Notes: generated from the letters alone by a model not told the origin. Counted from the first letter of the stretch, positions 18,245 through 28,987 are shown. The stretch is DNA of 32,115 nucleotides from Verrucomicrobiales bacterium (GCA_013213965.1 JABSSR010000395.1:1-32115), one strand, 5' to 3'. Program-made: numbers and translations.

Positions 18245-19231
18245 TTATGCGCCTACTGCGGCTCTAGCATCATCGGCTAAGGGTGTGCTAAGATAGCGTT
18301 CTCCTGTAGAGCATCCAATTGTGACTATGAATTTCCCTGTATTCTCAGGCCTTGAAGCAACCTCTATTGCGGCGCAAACATTGGCTCCTGTGCTGATACC
18401 AACTAGAATACCTTCTTCAGCAGCAATTCTTCTTGCCATTGCAAATGAGTCATCATTTGAAACTTTGATGCATTCTGTGATTTGATCTTCTCCGCTTTCA
18501 GGTTCCTTAAGGTGAAGATTACCAGGTATGAATCCGGCTCCAGTTCCTTGAATTTTATGAGGTCCAGGAGTGAGTTCTTCGCCTGCTAATTGCTGAGAGA
18601 TTACTGGTGAATCTTCAGGTTCAACTGCTATTGCTTGGAATTCAGGTTTCTTATTCTTAATGAATTCGCAGCATCCAGAAATAGTACCACCTGTCCCTAC
18701 AGCAGAAATGAGAATGTCTACTTGCCCATTACTGTCCTCCCAAATTTCTGTGGCAGTTGTTTTACGGTGAACTGCTGGATTAGCTTCATTTTCAAATTGT
18801 TGCGGCATCCATGAGTTCTCAGTATTTTCTTGAATTTCTTTTGCCTTTTCAATCGCACCTTTCATGCCCTGTGGGCCTGGAGTTAGTACTAAATTTGCTC
18901 CTAAAAGTGATAATAGAGTCCTTCTTTCGAGGCTCATTGTTTCTGGCATTGTAAGGGTAAGATTATATCCTCGTGAGGCGCATACAAAAGCAAGAGCAAT
19001 GCCTGTGTTGCCACTAGTGGGTTCGATTATTGTTGTGTCCGGATTAATCAAGCCTTCGGCTTCTGCTGATTCGATCATGGCCATGCCAATACGATCTTTA
19101 ACAGATCCCAGGGGATTAAAAAATTCGCATTTTAAGGCAATTGTTGCATCAATGCCATCTGTGACTTTGTTTAGTTTTACTAGGGGAGTTTGTCCGATAG
19201 TTTCTACGATATTATTATATAGAGTGCCCAT
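18245..19231 (-). CDS. cysK: Cysteine synthase A (O-acetylserine sulfhydrylase)
   Basis: IGQTPLVKLNK, EFFNPLGSVKDRIGMAMIE, IEPTSGNTGIALAFVCASRGY, GTGGTISGCCEFIK, EEGILVGISTGAN. Confidence 0.94.
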   Translation of the reverse strand: MGTLYNNIVETIGQTPLVKLNKVTDGIDATIALKCEFFNPLGSVKDRIGMAMIESAEAEGLINPDTTIIEPTSGNTGIALAFVCASRGYNLTLTMPETMSLERRTLLSLLGANLVLTPGPQGMKGAIEKAKEIQENTENSWMPQQFENEANPAVHRKTTATEIWEDSNGQVDILISAVGTGGTISGCCEFIKNKKPEFQAIAVEPEDSPVISQQLAGEELTPGPHKIQGTGAGFIPGNLHLKEPESGEDQITECIKVSNDDSFAMARRIAAEEGILVGISTGANVCAAIEVASRPENTGKFIVTIGCSTGERYLSTPLADDARAAVGA

Positions 19232-19431
19232 TCTGTAACAGTTTTGTAATTTAATGATTTCAGGGAGATCTTTCCGAACTGGAATTATTAAATTGTTCTT
19301 CTTAGGTTTGCAAAGAGAAATGGAGAAATGCTATGAAAAATTGTTTGTATTTAAAAAATATATGATAAATAGGCTATCTAATAATTTATATTAGTCATTT
19401 TAACCCCAAATTTAATACCCCACAACTAACT

Positions 19432-19716
19432 ATGTCCAATGCCCTAACGCCTGAAATAATTCAGGAAAGGATAAAAAAAATCCCGGAATGGGAGCTGAAC
19501 GAAGATTCAATATCACGTAGTTTTGAATTTGATGAGTATCAGTTCGCGATCGATTTTGTAAATACTATTGCTGAGATTGCTGAAGAAGCGCAACATCATC
19601 CAGATATATCTATTAATTATACTAACGTAACATTAGTTTTAACTACTCATTCTAAAGGAGGTCTGACCGAAAGTGATTTCGAGGTGGCTTTAAGAATTGA
19701 TAGTCTCGGAGATTGA
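19432..19716 (+). CDS. 4a-hydroxytetrahydrobiopterin dehydratase (PCD/DCoH)
   Basis: 94 aa; AEIAEEAQHHPDISINYTNVTLVLTTHSKGGLTESDFEVALRID contains the HHP...Y..V...TH..GGLT signature. Confidence 0.88.
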   Translation: MSNALTPEIIQERIKKIPEWELNEDSISRSFEFDEYQFAIDFVNTIAEIAEEAQHHPDISINYTNVTLVLTTHSKGGLTESDFEVALRIDSLGD

Positions 19717-19743
19717 TCAAATTTCCAGAAGACATTCTTACGA

Positions 19744-20988
19744 TTAGAGGTCTTCAGGTTTTTGTAATAATTTTGCGATTTGTGTAAGTAGTCGGCCGGC
19801 ACCGCCTCCGTCTAATATGCGATGATCAAAACTTAAAGTAAGATCAGCTTCAATTACTGGCGCCCATGAAGAGGACTCAGTATTCCAATGAGGTTTTTGC
19901 TGACCATAGCCTAATCCAAGAACTAAATTTTGTTCAGGTAGAGGAATGGGTGTTGCCCACACAATACCAAAGCTGCCGAAGTTTGTAACTGTAGCTATTC
20001 CTGGTGGAGTGCTTGCTTCTTTTGGTAATCGTCTTTTTTTTGCGGCTTCGACCAAAGCTGTATATTGCTCTACTAAGTCCTTTAACGGTATTTGATCGAC
20101 GTTCCTAATGACTGGTACTAATACACCGTCATCAACTTCAACAGCAAAACCGATATCTATTGATGATGGATGTATTATCTGGTTACCAACTAATCGTCCA
20201 GCAGTCGCGGTCCTTTCTGATAAAGCAATGGCAAGTGCTCTGATGACGTAAAGAGTGGGCCCGGGTTTGGGAGAGGATTCTTTGCGGTGCAATAGTAAAT
20301 TTTCTAGGCATACGGGTGACCCAACAGTGGCGAGGGGTCTTGTCCAGCTTCTGCGCATTGAGTCAGCAACTGCAATCCTCATTGGAGAGGCTGCTGAGGT
20401 TTTCTTTGTTTCAAGATCGAACATGAATGATTCGAAGTCTTCTACAGTGACTCTTCCTCCTGCTCCAGTGCCTGCAATTCCTGCTAGATCAGCAGCATTT
20501 AGATCTAATTCTTGCATTCTTGCTCGTAATCTAGGTGATATATAAGTTGCGCCTGAAGCTCTTGCGGGAACAGGAAGACCTCTAATGGTGGGGGTCACTT
20601 CAGGATTATTTGGATTGTCTGACGTAGTTTGAAGTGTTCTTGTTTCACTTGCTGAATTATCATCTATTTTCCCTGCAGGTGCGGTTTCATTTGGGTCTGC
20701 ACTTCGTTGACTTGACTGGATTTGATGGGGTTGATTTATGGGTATTGTGTCATCAACTTCAAGATAGCCTAATGTGGATCCAACAGGATAGCTGACGTCA
20801 ACTTTTGCCAATATTTCGACAATCTTTCCAGGATGAGGTGTTGCGACTTCCATTATGGCTTTTTCAGTTTCGACTTCGAGAACGTCCTCATCGGTTTCAA
20901 CTGTTTGCCCTACTTCAATTTTAATATCTTTAACAGTAGCTTCAGCAATGGATTCGCCGAGTTGAGGCATGAGAATGGGTATGCGCAT
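19744..20988 (-). CDS. Dihydrolipoamide acyltransferase (E2) of a 2-oxoacid dehydrogenase complex
   Basis: Lipoyl domain PQLGESIAEATVKDIKIEVGQTVETDEDVLEVETEKAIMEVATPHPGKI; E3-binding domain SPRLRARMQELDLNAADLAGIAGTGAGGRVTVEDFE; catalytic LTLSFDHRILDGGGAGRLL. Confidence 0.9.
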   Translation of the reverse strand: MRIPILMPQLGESIAEATVKDIKIEVGQTVETDEDVLEVETEKAIMEVATPHPGKIVEILAKVDVSYPVGSTLGYLEVDDTIPINQPHQIQSSQRSADPNETAPAGKIDDNSASETRTLQTTSDNPNNPEVTPTIRGLPVPARASGATYISPRLRARMQELDLNAADLAGIAGTGAGGRVTVEDFESFMFDLETKKTSAASPMRIAVADSMRRSWTRPLATVGSPVCLENLLLHRKESSPKPGPTLYVIRALAIALSERTATAGRLVGNQIIHPSSIDIGFAVEVDDGVLVPVIRNVDQIPLKDLVEQYTALVEAAKKRRLPKEASTPPGIATVTNFGSFGIVWATPIPLPEQNLVLGLGYGQQKPHWNTESSSWAPVIEADLTLSFDHRILDGGGAGRLLTQIAKLLQKPEDL

Positions 20989-20996
20989 CTTAGGAT

Positions 20997-21962
20997 TTAT
21001 TCTCTAATTAGTTTACGTAGTTCTTCTTCTACTGAGCTGGCCGTTGGCCTGTGGTAACGCCAAAGGTCAGGATGGTAGGGGATTGGGGTATCTATCGAAT
21101 TTAGACGGACGGGAGGAGCGTCAAGAAGGTTAAAGCCTTCCGAGCTTATTCTGGAAATGATTTCTGATGTGACTCCGCCCCATGGAAAGGCTTCGCCGAT
21201 AGCCAATACTCTTCCTGTTCGAGCTATTGATCCTAGAACCGTGCTCATATCAATTGGTTTAATGCATCGAAGATCAACTATTTCTATTTCATAACCATCG
21301 TTTTTCATGTTATTCGCCGCGCGCAAAGCTTCGTGAAGCATTGCGCTATATGTGACAACGGTAGCATGGCGTCCTGATCTTACGATGCGAGCACTTTTGG
21401 CTGGCAAAGTCTGCTTGGGCAGTGAATCTGCTTTTAAGTGATAATTTAAGTATTTATGTTCACAGAAGATGACAGGATCATCAATTGCTATGGCATCTAA
21501 TAGCATAGAATAAGCGTCTTCAACTGTAGCGGGAGTCATTACAATAGTGCCTGGGTAATGAGCATATATTGTTTCCATGCATTGACTATGAAAAGGCCCA
21601 CTTCCCGGAGTCCCTCCAGAGGGTAATCGAATTGTTATAGGGCATGGTACAGCAGTGCGCCAAAAAAGTGTAGCGGCTTGATTCACTATTTGATTAAATC
21701 CGACTGACGAAAAATCTGCAAACTGCATTTCAATTATTGGTCGCATTCCCTCTATGGCTGCACCGACAGCAAGACCAACCATTGCGTCTTCACTAATAGG
21801 GGCATCTATTACTCTGTCTGGGTGTTCGTGAAATAGGTTCTTAGTTGCCTTAAATGCTCCGCCAAAAGCACCCACATCCTGTCCATAGATGAAAACGTTT
21901 TCATCAGTTGCCAGTGCTAATGACTGAGCTTCTCTGATGGCTTCTAGATATGAAATGCTCAC
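20997..21962 (-). CDS. 2-oxoacid dehydrogenase E1 component, beta subunit
   Basis: YGQDVGAFGGAFKATKNLFHEHPDRVIDAPISEDAMVGLAVGAAIEGMRPIIEMQFADF, RLPSGGTPGSGPFHSQ, VDLRCIKPID. Confidence 0.92.
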   Translation of the reverse strand: MSISYLEAIREAQSLALATDENVFIYGQDVGAFGGAFKATKNLFHEHPDRVIDAPISEDAMVGLAVGAAIEGMRPIIEMQFADFSSVGFNQIVNQAATLFWRTAVPCPITIRLPSGGTPGSGPFHSQCMETIYAHYPGTIVMTPATVEDAYSMLLDAIAIDDPVIFCEHKYLNYHLKADSLPKQTLPAKSARIVRSGRHATVVTYSAMLHEALRAANNMKNDGYEIEIVDLRCIKPIDMSTVLGSIARTGRVLAIGEAFPWGGVTSEIISRISSEGFNLLDAPPVRLNSIDTPIPYHPDLWRYHRPTASSVEEELRKLIRE

Positions 21963-21968
21963 GATTCT

Positions 21969-22988
21969 TTATTTCCGAAATGATGGGCTTGAATATGCGT
22001 TCCAGTCATGAGAATAAGGGTTCGGTCCCTTCTCTGATTCTGCTTGAGCTATTGCCGCATTCACCTCGATGGTTGCTTGCTCTTGAATATCATCACATTG
22101 TTTTTCACTACACCAACTTTCTTCAATGATTCTATTCTTAGCCTTAACAAGGCAGTCCTGACCAAGGTTGGAAGACCGTAGTCTATTTGAGATATAAGGA
22201 GCATCATCGTGCTCACCATGGCCTGATAAACGAAGTAAGTTTCCTACAACAATTTGTGGGCCTTTCCCAGAACGTGCTTGGGCTATAGCTTTCCCGAATC
22301 CTTCAAGGCATTCTATCAGATCAGTGCCGTTAATATTTATCCCATTCACACCATAACCAGTAGCTTTATCTACTAGTTCATCGCATGCAAATTGTCTATC
22401 AGTTGGAGTTGAGTATGCAAATTGGTTGTTTGCAATAGATATGATTAGTGGAAGCTTTTCGACAGCGGCCATATTTAAGGCTTCGTGGAAAGCTCCGGTT
22501 GATGTGGCACCGTCTCCGATCGAGGCAGCTCCAACTACATTATTAAGTTTTTTTCTTAAGCGCCTAGCAAAGAGCATTCCGTTTACAACTGAGATCATTG
22601 CTCCAAGGTGGGATATCATTGTGGGCATACCTTCATGAGAGTTACCTCTATGAACATTTCCGTCACGACCGATTGTTGGTCCGCGAGCCGATCCTAAATA
22701 CGTTCTTGCTGCATCGATTAAGGGTTCACCAAATGCAGCCCTTCCGGCCATGTCTCTTATGAGTGGAGAATATACATCTTGACCTTTTCTGAGTTGAGTG
22801 GAAAGAGCAGCACTAAAGGCTTCTTGACCTTTGCCGACATAAACTCCTCCAACTATTTTGCCTGCCCGATAGATGTTTGAGATTCTATCTTCAAAGGTTC
22901 TTGCGAGGACCATCCATCGGTAAGTTTCAACAGCTATGGTTGATAGTTTTCCGTTTAATTCTTGGTTCTGATTGGCAGGGTTTGCCAT
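21969..22988 (-). CDS. 2-oxoacid dehydrogenase E1 component, alpha subunit
   Basis: GGVYVGKGQEAFSAAL, GRDGNVHRGNSHEGM, IGDGATSTGAFHEALNMAAVEKLPLIISIANNQFAYSTPT (TPP-binding GDG...NN). Confidence 0.9.
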   Translation of the reverse strand: MANPANQNQELNGKLSTIAVETYRWMVLARTFEDRISNIYRAGKIVGGVYVGKGQEAFSAALSTQLRKGQDVYSPLIRDMAGRAAFGEPLIDAARTYLGSARGPTIGRDGNVHRGNSHEGMPTMISHLGAMISVVNGMLFARRLRKKLNNVVGAASIGDGATSTGAFHEALNMAAVEKLPLIISIANNQFAYSTPTDRQFACDELVDKATGYGVNGININGTDLIECLEGFGKAIAQARSGKGPQIVVGNLLRLSGHGEHDDAPYISNRLRSSNLGQDCLVKAKNRIIEESWCSEKQCDDIQEQATIEVNAAIAQAESEKGPNPYSHDWNAYSSPSFRK

Positions 22989-23037
22989 ATAATAATTTTA
23001 TCATTCTAGCCTTCGTAATGATTTGGGCAATCCTGAT

Positions 23038-26000
23038 TTAGGTAGTTATCTGGCTTGTTTCAATTTCAGCATTAGTAGTGAATTTCATACCAATGAGCTG
23101 ACTTATTCCGAATTCTTCTTGTGTGACACCATACATAACCTCACAGCGGCTCATTGTTCGTTTATTGTGGGTAACTATAACAAATTGGCTTTCTTTAGTA
23201 AACCTGTCTAAGAGTTTGATGAATCTCCCAATGTTAGATTCGTCAAGTGGTGCGTCAAGCTCATCCAACACACAGAAAGGACTTGGTTTAACCATGTAAA
23301 TTGAAAAGAGGAGAGCAACTGCAGTCATAGCCCTCTCTCCTCCAGACAGTAATGATATGGTCTGAGGTTTCTTTCCCGGCGGTTTAGCTATAATGTCAAT
23401 TCCACTCTCAAGAGGATCACTTTCATCAAGCATGATTAGATTTGCTCTCGCAAATTCTCCAAACAGTTCTTTGAATACAGTGCTGAAATTTTTTCTAATC
23501 TCTTCAAATGTGTCAGCAAATCGAGATTTTGTTTCGCGGTTAATCTTATTGATTACCTTGTGAAGACTGTCTTTTGAAGAGGTTAAGTCATTGTGTTCTT
23601 TATTGAGGAAGTCATAACGTTCTTGTAGCGATTCGAATTCCTCAATAGCGTCAATGTTAACTGGGCCCATCGAATCGAGTTTCTGTTTAAGTTCATCAAT
23701 AACAGATTCTACAAAATTCCAATCTGGTTGGTCTTCTCCAGGGATTTGAGGGATGGGTTGAATTTTTGAATTGTCTTGCTCATTTAGAGCGTGATCATTT
23801 TCTTGATGTTCGTCAGTATCAGATGCAAGCTTCGCGTCTCTGGCTTCGCGTCGCTTTTCTTTCAACGCACGAGATTTTTTTTGATCTTCAATGGCGCAAA
23901 GTAGCGTATGACTGTCAGGACTGAAATGATCAAGGTTGATGCTGTACCTTTGTCGAATAGTGTTGCATAGACTTTCGATTCTGAGGTCGATTTGTGTCAT
24001 TTTGACTTCTTCTTTGCCCTTTTGTTCTGTTAATTTGGCAATTTGACGTCGCCCGTCACGAAGTTCATTTTCTGCATTGCTGACGTTTTCTACTCTTTTC
24101 TCACGTTGATTTGAGACTTCTTCAAGTGCTGCATCCAAGTTTTGTAATTGCTGATCGAGTGAATTTATTTGATCAACGAGTGAAACGTTTTCAGACTTTG
24201 ACTGATCGATGCGCTCTTTATAGCTACTGACTTCGGATTCTCTGCGAGATATTGCAGATTCTAATCCAGACATTCTTTCAGTAATTGGCGCTTTTTGTTC
24301 TTGAAGAGATTGTTGGGACTTCTCTTCAACAGCCATTGCGGTTTTTAATTCTGAAAGTAATTCTTTAGAGTCAATTTCTTGTCTTTTTGCTTCTTCAACT
24401 GAAGATTCTATTTTCGATAGTTGAACATTCATCGACTCTATCGATGAATTCAAATTTTGTTCAGTGTCTTTGAGGCTTTGAAGTTTTGTTTCAGCATTTT
24501 CTTGTCTTCTTAATAATCCTTTTTGCTCTTGTTGCATATTAAGGAGCTTGGATTCTAAGCCTTCACGTTCACGTTCTAGTAGTGATCTTTTACCTTCGAG
24601 AGTTGAGTGTGTAATTGTTGCTGATTGCAATTGGGTTCTGCATTCATCTACTTTCTTTGATAAAGAATCGGCGAGGTCTTCAATCTCTTGAAACTCCATC
24701 TGACACTCACCTAATTTGTCATTTAGAGAAGAGGTTTCTGTTTCAAGTTCTTTTATTTCATTTAACCTAGATAGCAACGAACTAGCTTCTCCAGATTCGC
24801 CGACTCCACCTGTTATAAATCCATTGGAGCTGATAATATTTCCGTCAAGTGTAGCAAAACTATATGATGGAAAATCTTTTCTTAAAGCTATTGCGGTTTT
24901 GATGTCCTTGGCGATGAACGTGTTTTTTAGTAATTGTTCAATTAATGAGCTGACGGTTTCGGCAGATCGAACTTTATCGATGGCCCAAGCCTCGACCCCT
25001 GAAGGTAATGTCATTAGTTGACGAGCAGAGGCAGGAGCAATAAAATTTTCTGGGACTATACTTGCTCTGCCTAGTCGATTTTTTGAGAGAGTTTCGATTG
25101 CATTTTCTGCTATAATTTCATCAGAAACCAGAATTGATTGCAAATGAGCACCAAGGGCCGCTTCTATAGCAGGAATATAATCAGGGTCCACTTCAATGAA
25201 AGAGCTTAGGAGTCCATAAGATTTTAATTGGTTTTGTTCATTATTTTTAAGATTATCAAGAACTGCTTGGGTGCCTTTTCCTAGGCCTTCACCATCTACC
25301 AGAAGAACTTTTAAAACTTGTAAGCGAGATTCTTTTTGAGCTAGTTCACGATGAAATTTTGATAGATTATCATTCAGGATTTCTTTCTGATTGATTGCTG
25401 TTTGGAATTCTTTTTCAGCTAGAGTTAATTTAGTGTCCAGGTCTTGAAGTGATTCCGAAGCCAGGTTCATTTCCTCATTGACTCCAATGAATTCCGTTTG
25501 TCTTTCCGTGTGTTCTTTGTTAATCCCTGTGATTTGGCCCACAATTTGATTTATTCTTTCATTGTCTGTTTCAGACATGTTGGAAAAAGAGCCCAATTCT
25601 GCTTTGACCTTTGCTAGTTGAGTTAAGTCACTTGCTTTGGATTCCGATATTTCTTTAAGGCTTAATTCGAGGGTTGATCTTTTTGATTTTAATTCTTCTG
25701 TTTTAATGTCGTGATCTCTTAATTGTTGTTTTTGATGATTTAAGTTTTCTGTGATTCTTAGTAGAGCCTCAGAGGTGGAATCTAATTCGGTCTTCTCTTT
25801 GCTTAGGGTTTCTTGTGTTTTTGATATATCTTCTGAGTTCTGGGTGATTAAATTATTTAATTCTGTCTGTCTTTCAGTATTAAATTCGATTCTGCTTTTT
25901 GATGAGTTTATTTTGTTTTGATTGTCTATTTGTTGTTCTCTCCGGTTAGAGATTTCTCCCTCTAGTGACGATAATGAATTTCTGGCATTAATGATTGCTT

Positions 26001-26799
26001 GTTCTTTTTCACTGATAGAGTTCTGAGATTCAGTAATTTCGGTTAATAGCGATTGGATAGACGTTTTTAGTTCGCTTCTTTCGGCATCAAATTCTTCGAA
26101 CTTTCGATGGCTGAAATGAGCGTCAAGTGTTTTTACATCAACTAGTAATTCTTGATATCTTCTAGCTTTGCCTGCTTGACGATTGAGAGAATTAATTTGC
26201 CGCTTAACTTCTTCAATGATGTCGGTTATCCTTAATAAGTTGGCTTCAGTATATTCTAATTTCCGAAGGGCCTCTTTCTTTTGAGATTTGAATTTTGTAA
26301 TACCTGCGGCTTCTTCGAAGACAGTTCTTCTATCCTCGGGTCGAGAACTTAGTAAGAGGTCAATTTTACCTTGTTCCATGATTGAATATGCTGTGCGCCC
26401 AATTCCTGTATCCATGAGCAATTCGTGAATATCTTTTAAACGGCAAATATTTCCGTTTAGTCTATATTCAGATTTACCATCTCTGAAGACACGTCGAGTT
26501 AATGCCACTTCATTAAATTGGATGCCTAAAATGTCTTCGCAGTCAGATAGAGTTGGAGTAACTTCGGCCATTCCGACAGGTTTCCTTTTATCGGTGCCAT
26601 TGAAAATGACATCTGCCATTTCTCCGCCGCGCAGGGCTTTAGCTGATGTTTCTCCCAACACCCAACGAATGGCATCAACTACATTGGATTTACCGCAACC
26701 ATTCGGTCCTACGATTCCAGTCACTCCAGGATGGAACTCAAATTCAGTGCGATTTGCAAATGATTTAAAACCGTGAAGTTTTAGCGACTTTAAGCGCAT
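23038..26799 (-). CDS. smc: Chromosome segregation SMC ATPase
   Basis: 1253 aa; MRLKSLKLHGFKSFANRTEFEFHPGVTGIVGPNGCGKSNVVDAIRWVLGE, long coiled coil, hinge (GEGLGKGTQAVL...DGNIISSNGFITGG), LSGGERAMTAVALLFSIYMVKPSPFCVLDELDAPLDESNIGRF. Confidence 0.97.
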   Translation of the reverse strand: MRLKSLKLHGFKSFANRTEFEFHPGVTGIVGPNGCGKSNVVDAIRWVLGETSAKALRGGEMADVIFNGTDKRKPVGMAEVTPTLSDCEDILGIQFNEVALTRRVFRDGKSEYRLNGNICRLKDIHELLMDTGIGRTAYSIMEQGKIDLLLSSRPEDRRTVFEEAAGITKFKSQKKEALRKLEYTEANLLRITDIIEEVKRQINSLNRQAGKARRYQELLVDVKTLDAHFSHRKFEEFDAERSELKTSIQSLLTEITESQNSISEKEQAIINARNSLSSLEGEISNRREQQIDNQNKINSSKSRIEFNTERQTELNNLITQNSEDISKTQETLSKEKTELDSTSEALLRITENLNHQKQQLRDHDIKTEELKSKRSTLELSLKEISESKASDLTQLAKVKAELGSFSNMSETDNERINQIVGQITGINKEHTERQTEFIGVNEEMNLASESLQDLDTKLTLAEKEFQTAINQKEILNDNLSKFHRELAQKESRLQVLKVLLVDGEGLGKGTQAVLDNLKNNEQNQLKSYGLLSSFIEVDPDYIPAIEAALGAHLQSILVSDEIIAENAIETLSKNRLGRASIVPENFIAPASARQLMTLPSGVEAWAIDKVRSAETVSSLIEQLLKNTFIAKDIKTAIALRKDFPSYSFATLDGNIISSNGFITGGVGESGEASSLLSRLNEIKELETETSSLNDKLGECQMEFQEIEDLADSLSKKVDECRTQLQSATITHSTLEGKRSLLEREREGLESKLLNMQQEQKGLLRRQENAETKLQSLKDTEQNLNSSIESMNVQLSKIESSVEEAKRQEIDSKELLSELKTAMAVEEKSQQSLQEQKAPITERMSGLESAISRRESEVSSYKERIDQSKSENVSLVDQINSLDQQLQNLDAALEEVSNQREKRVENVSNAENELRDGRRQIAKLTEQKGKEEVKMTQIDLRIESLCNTIRQRYSINLDHFSPDSHTLLCAIEDQKKSRALKEKRREARDAKLASDTDEHQENDHALNEQDNSKIQPIPQIPGEDQPDWNFVESVIDELKQKLDSMGPVNIDAIEEFESLQERYDFLNKEHNDLTSSKDSLHKVINKINRETKSRFADTFEEIRKNFSTVFKELFGEFARANLIMLDESDPLESGIDIIAKPPGKKPQTISLLSGGERAMTAVALLFSIYMVKPSPFCVLDELDAPLDESNIGRFIKLLDRFTKESQFVIVTHNKRTMSRCEVMYGVTQEEFGISQLIGMKFTTNAEIETSQITT

Positions 26800-26872
26800 A
26801 TGTTTTACTAGAATAAATTAAACTGTTAAGATTTGTAGATTTTATTGATTAGCTTTGTGTTTGAACAGCTTA

Positions 26873-26913
26873 AAAGACAAAAATCCACAATATGTGGCCG
26901 TTATATTGTCTTT
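26873..26913. repeat. Nested inverted repeat (8-bp outer stem, 5-bp inner stem) in the smc/deacetylase divergent intergenic region
   Basis: AAAGACAA (26873-26880) / TTGTCTTT (26906-26913) enclosing CCACA (26885-26889)-ATA-TGTGG (26893-26897). Confidence 0.6.
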
Positions 26914-27078
26914 AGAGCTCAATATATTGTGTATATAATGTCGATTGATTTTTCTTATGAGCCCATTTTTTGAATTAAGTAAGTTAGATAATTGAGAAAA
27001 CTTAGGTTTTATTTTCAGACATAGTTTAATGGTTTAGAATGAGTTGCGGAAAGAGATATAAAAATTAAAGGAGCCAAA

Positions 27079-28362
27079 TTGAATTTCATTATCATTCTGA
27101 TCTTTAGTCTTCTGCTTTGTGTGGCTTGTGATCGTCCCAAAGCTACAAACACAATTGAATTGGAAGTTACTGCTGATCTTGAGGAGTTGGACATGAGTTC
27201 AGAACCTATGCAACTTCCCAAAGAGCTGCCAGAGCCAATAATTGATAAAAGTTCTCGAGTCGCTTTTTTAGGGTATCACCAAATCATTACAAGGGGCAGC
27301 CCAGGAGAGATGCGGATAATGGCAACAAAATTTAGATCTCAAATGCAGATCCTTAAAGATGCAGAGATTCCTGTGATTTCTTTTGGTGATTATATGGAAT
27401 GGAGAGATGGAACAAAAGAAATTCCTGAGAGTTGTGTTATTATTACTATAGATGATGGGTATGATGATCTTGTGGATGTGGCTTTACCTATACTTAGAGA
27501 ATTTGAATATCCTTTCACATTTTATCTCTATACAAACTTTTTGGGAGGAAGTGGAAGGACTCTGAATGACGAAGAAGTGAGGGCGTTAATTGAAGGGGGC
27601 GCGGAGTTGGGCAGTCATAGTGTTTCACATGATTTTTTGGTGCGTGCCAAAAGAAAGTTCGGCAATGAAAACGATTATGAGGATTGGTTGGCTAAAGAAA
27701 TCAAAGGTTCTAAGGAATCGTTAGAGAAAAGATTCGGTGTGAATGTTAGTAGCTTTGCTTATCCGTATGGCGAATATAATGAGGGTCTAGCAAAAAAAAT
27801 TGCTGACGCAGGTTACACTTCAGCAGTGACTGTGAATGGAGCCAAGTCTGGATATGAAACACCTCTTTATGAATTGCCTCGTTACATCATTCACGGGAAC
27901 AATGATATCAATTGGAAGGCAGGAACTAGTTTTAGAGGCAAGGGAGGATTGGTTGAGGGCCAGAACTTAATTGGAAATAGAAACAAAACTGCTGTTAATT
28001 CAGGCCAGATCAAAGTTTGGCCAGAGAATGGAAAGGAGATTATAGACAGGTTGCCAAAGATACTCGCAGACGTTTCTGCGTATGAAGAGATAGAACCAAA
28101 TTCTCTTAAGATGAAAGTTAGTGGATTCGGGGACGTTCCAGCTGTCTATGATAAAGATAGTGGAATGATTTCGTGGGCAGTTAAAAGAAAATTACGATCT
28201 ACTAAATATATAGTAAATTTGTCCTTTAGTGAAGCAGGTGAAAAAAAACGATATTTTGCTGCATGGTCTTTTTTGCTTGATCGTAATGTTTTTTATTTGC
28301 CGGACTATCAACAAAGAGTCAGAGTTGAAAGGTCAGAGAGGTTTAATGATTTGGATGACTAA
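27079..28362 (+). CDS. Polysaccharide deacetylase (NodB homology/CE4) lipoprotein
   Basis: TTG start preceded by AAAGGAG; lipobox FSLLLCVAC; VAFLGYHQI, VIITIDDGYDDLVDVALPILREFEYPFTFYLYTNF, GAELGSHSVSHDF, FAYPYGEYNE. Confidence 0.9.
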   Translation: MNFIIILIFSLLLCVACDRPKATNTIELEVTADLEELDMSSEPMQLPKELPEPIIDKSSRVAFLGYHQIITRGSPGEMRIMATKFRSQMQILKDAEIPVISFGDYMEWRDGTKEIPESCVIITIDDGYDDLVDVALPILREFEYPFTFYLYTNFLGGSGRTLNDEEVRALIEGGAELGSHSVSHDFLVRAKRKFGNENDYEDWLAKEIKGSKESLEKRFGVNVSSFAYPYGEYNEGLAKKIADAGYTSAVTVNGAKSGYETPLYELPRYIIHGNNDINWKAGTSFRGKGGLVEGQNLIGNRNKTAVNSGQIKVWPENGKEIIDRLPKILADVSAYEEIEPNSLKMKVSGFGDVPAVYDKDSGMISWAVKRKLRSTKYIVNLSFSEAGEKKRYFAAWSFLLDRNVFYLPDYQQRVRVERSERFNDLDD

Positions 28363-28432
28363 AGTTCATTAAGTTACAAAAAATGATTTCTTCTTTATTG
28401 TTATTTTGTTTCAGACAGCTCAACATGCATAA

Positions 28433-28987
28433 ATGAAAACTAGGCAAAGAAAGAAATTAATGAAGTTTAATCAGATTAATATAGGATTCCTTGGTCTTCT
28501 AATAGTTGGGTGCGGCATTAGAGAGCGTCCTCCCATTTCATTGTTGCCATCAATTGGAGTAAAGGGAGGGGAGGTTCATCCACTGAATGTGGACTTTGCA
28601 GATTATCCAGATGCGGAAGAAAATGTTAGCAAGGAAATTGATTCAATAAAGACTGAGGATTATAAGATAAGAAAAGGTGATAGCCTTTGGAAGATTTCGA
28701 GAGATCGAAAGACTTCGATTTCAATTTTGAGGCAATTAAATGGTATTAGTGGTGATCTTATTAGAGAAGGGCAAGTCATCAAAGTGCCGTTTGTTGAAGG
28801 CTTGGATTTAACGGATCCAGCTGAAGAGAAGCCAACTGAAGAGAAGCCAGTTGAAGAGAAGCCAGCTGAAGACTTGCCGAATGGGGATGGGGATGATGTA
28901 AAAACTAAAGAAAAGGAAGTGCCTGAGTTGCTTCCGATTCCGGAAATTGAAGATGATCCCATTTTACCAATTCCAGAGAAGCCATAG
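28433..28987 (+). CDS. LysM-domain lipoprotein
   Basis: Lipobox-like GLLIVGC; LysM YKIRKGDSLWKISRDRKTSISILRQLNGISGDLIREGQVIKVPF; Pro/Glu-rich C-terminal tail. Start may be the downstream ATG at 28460. Confidence 0.8.
   Translation: MKTRQRKKLMKFNQINIGFLGLLIVGCGIRERPPISLLPSIGVKGGEVHPLNVDFADYPDAEENVSKEIDSIKTEDYKIRKGDSLWKISRDRKTSISILRQLNGISGDLIREGQVIKVPFVEGLDLTDPAEEKPTEEKPVEEKPAEDLPNGDGDDVKTKEKEVPELLPIPEIEDDPILPIPEKP
28820..28872 (+). repeat. 15-nt tandem repeat encoding (A/T/V)EEKP pentapeptides
   Basis: gctgaagagaagcca / actgaagagaagcca / gttgaagagaagcca / gctgaaga (three full units plus a partial). Confidence 0.9.
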
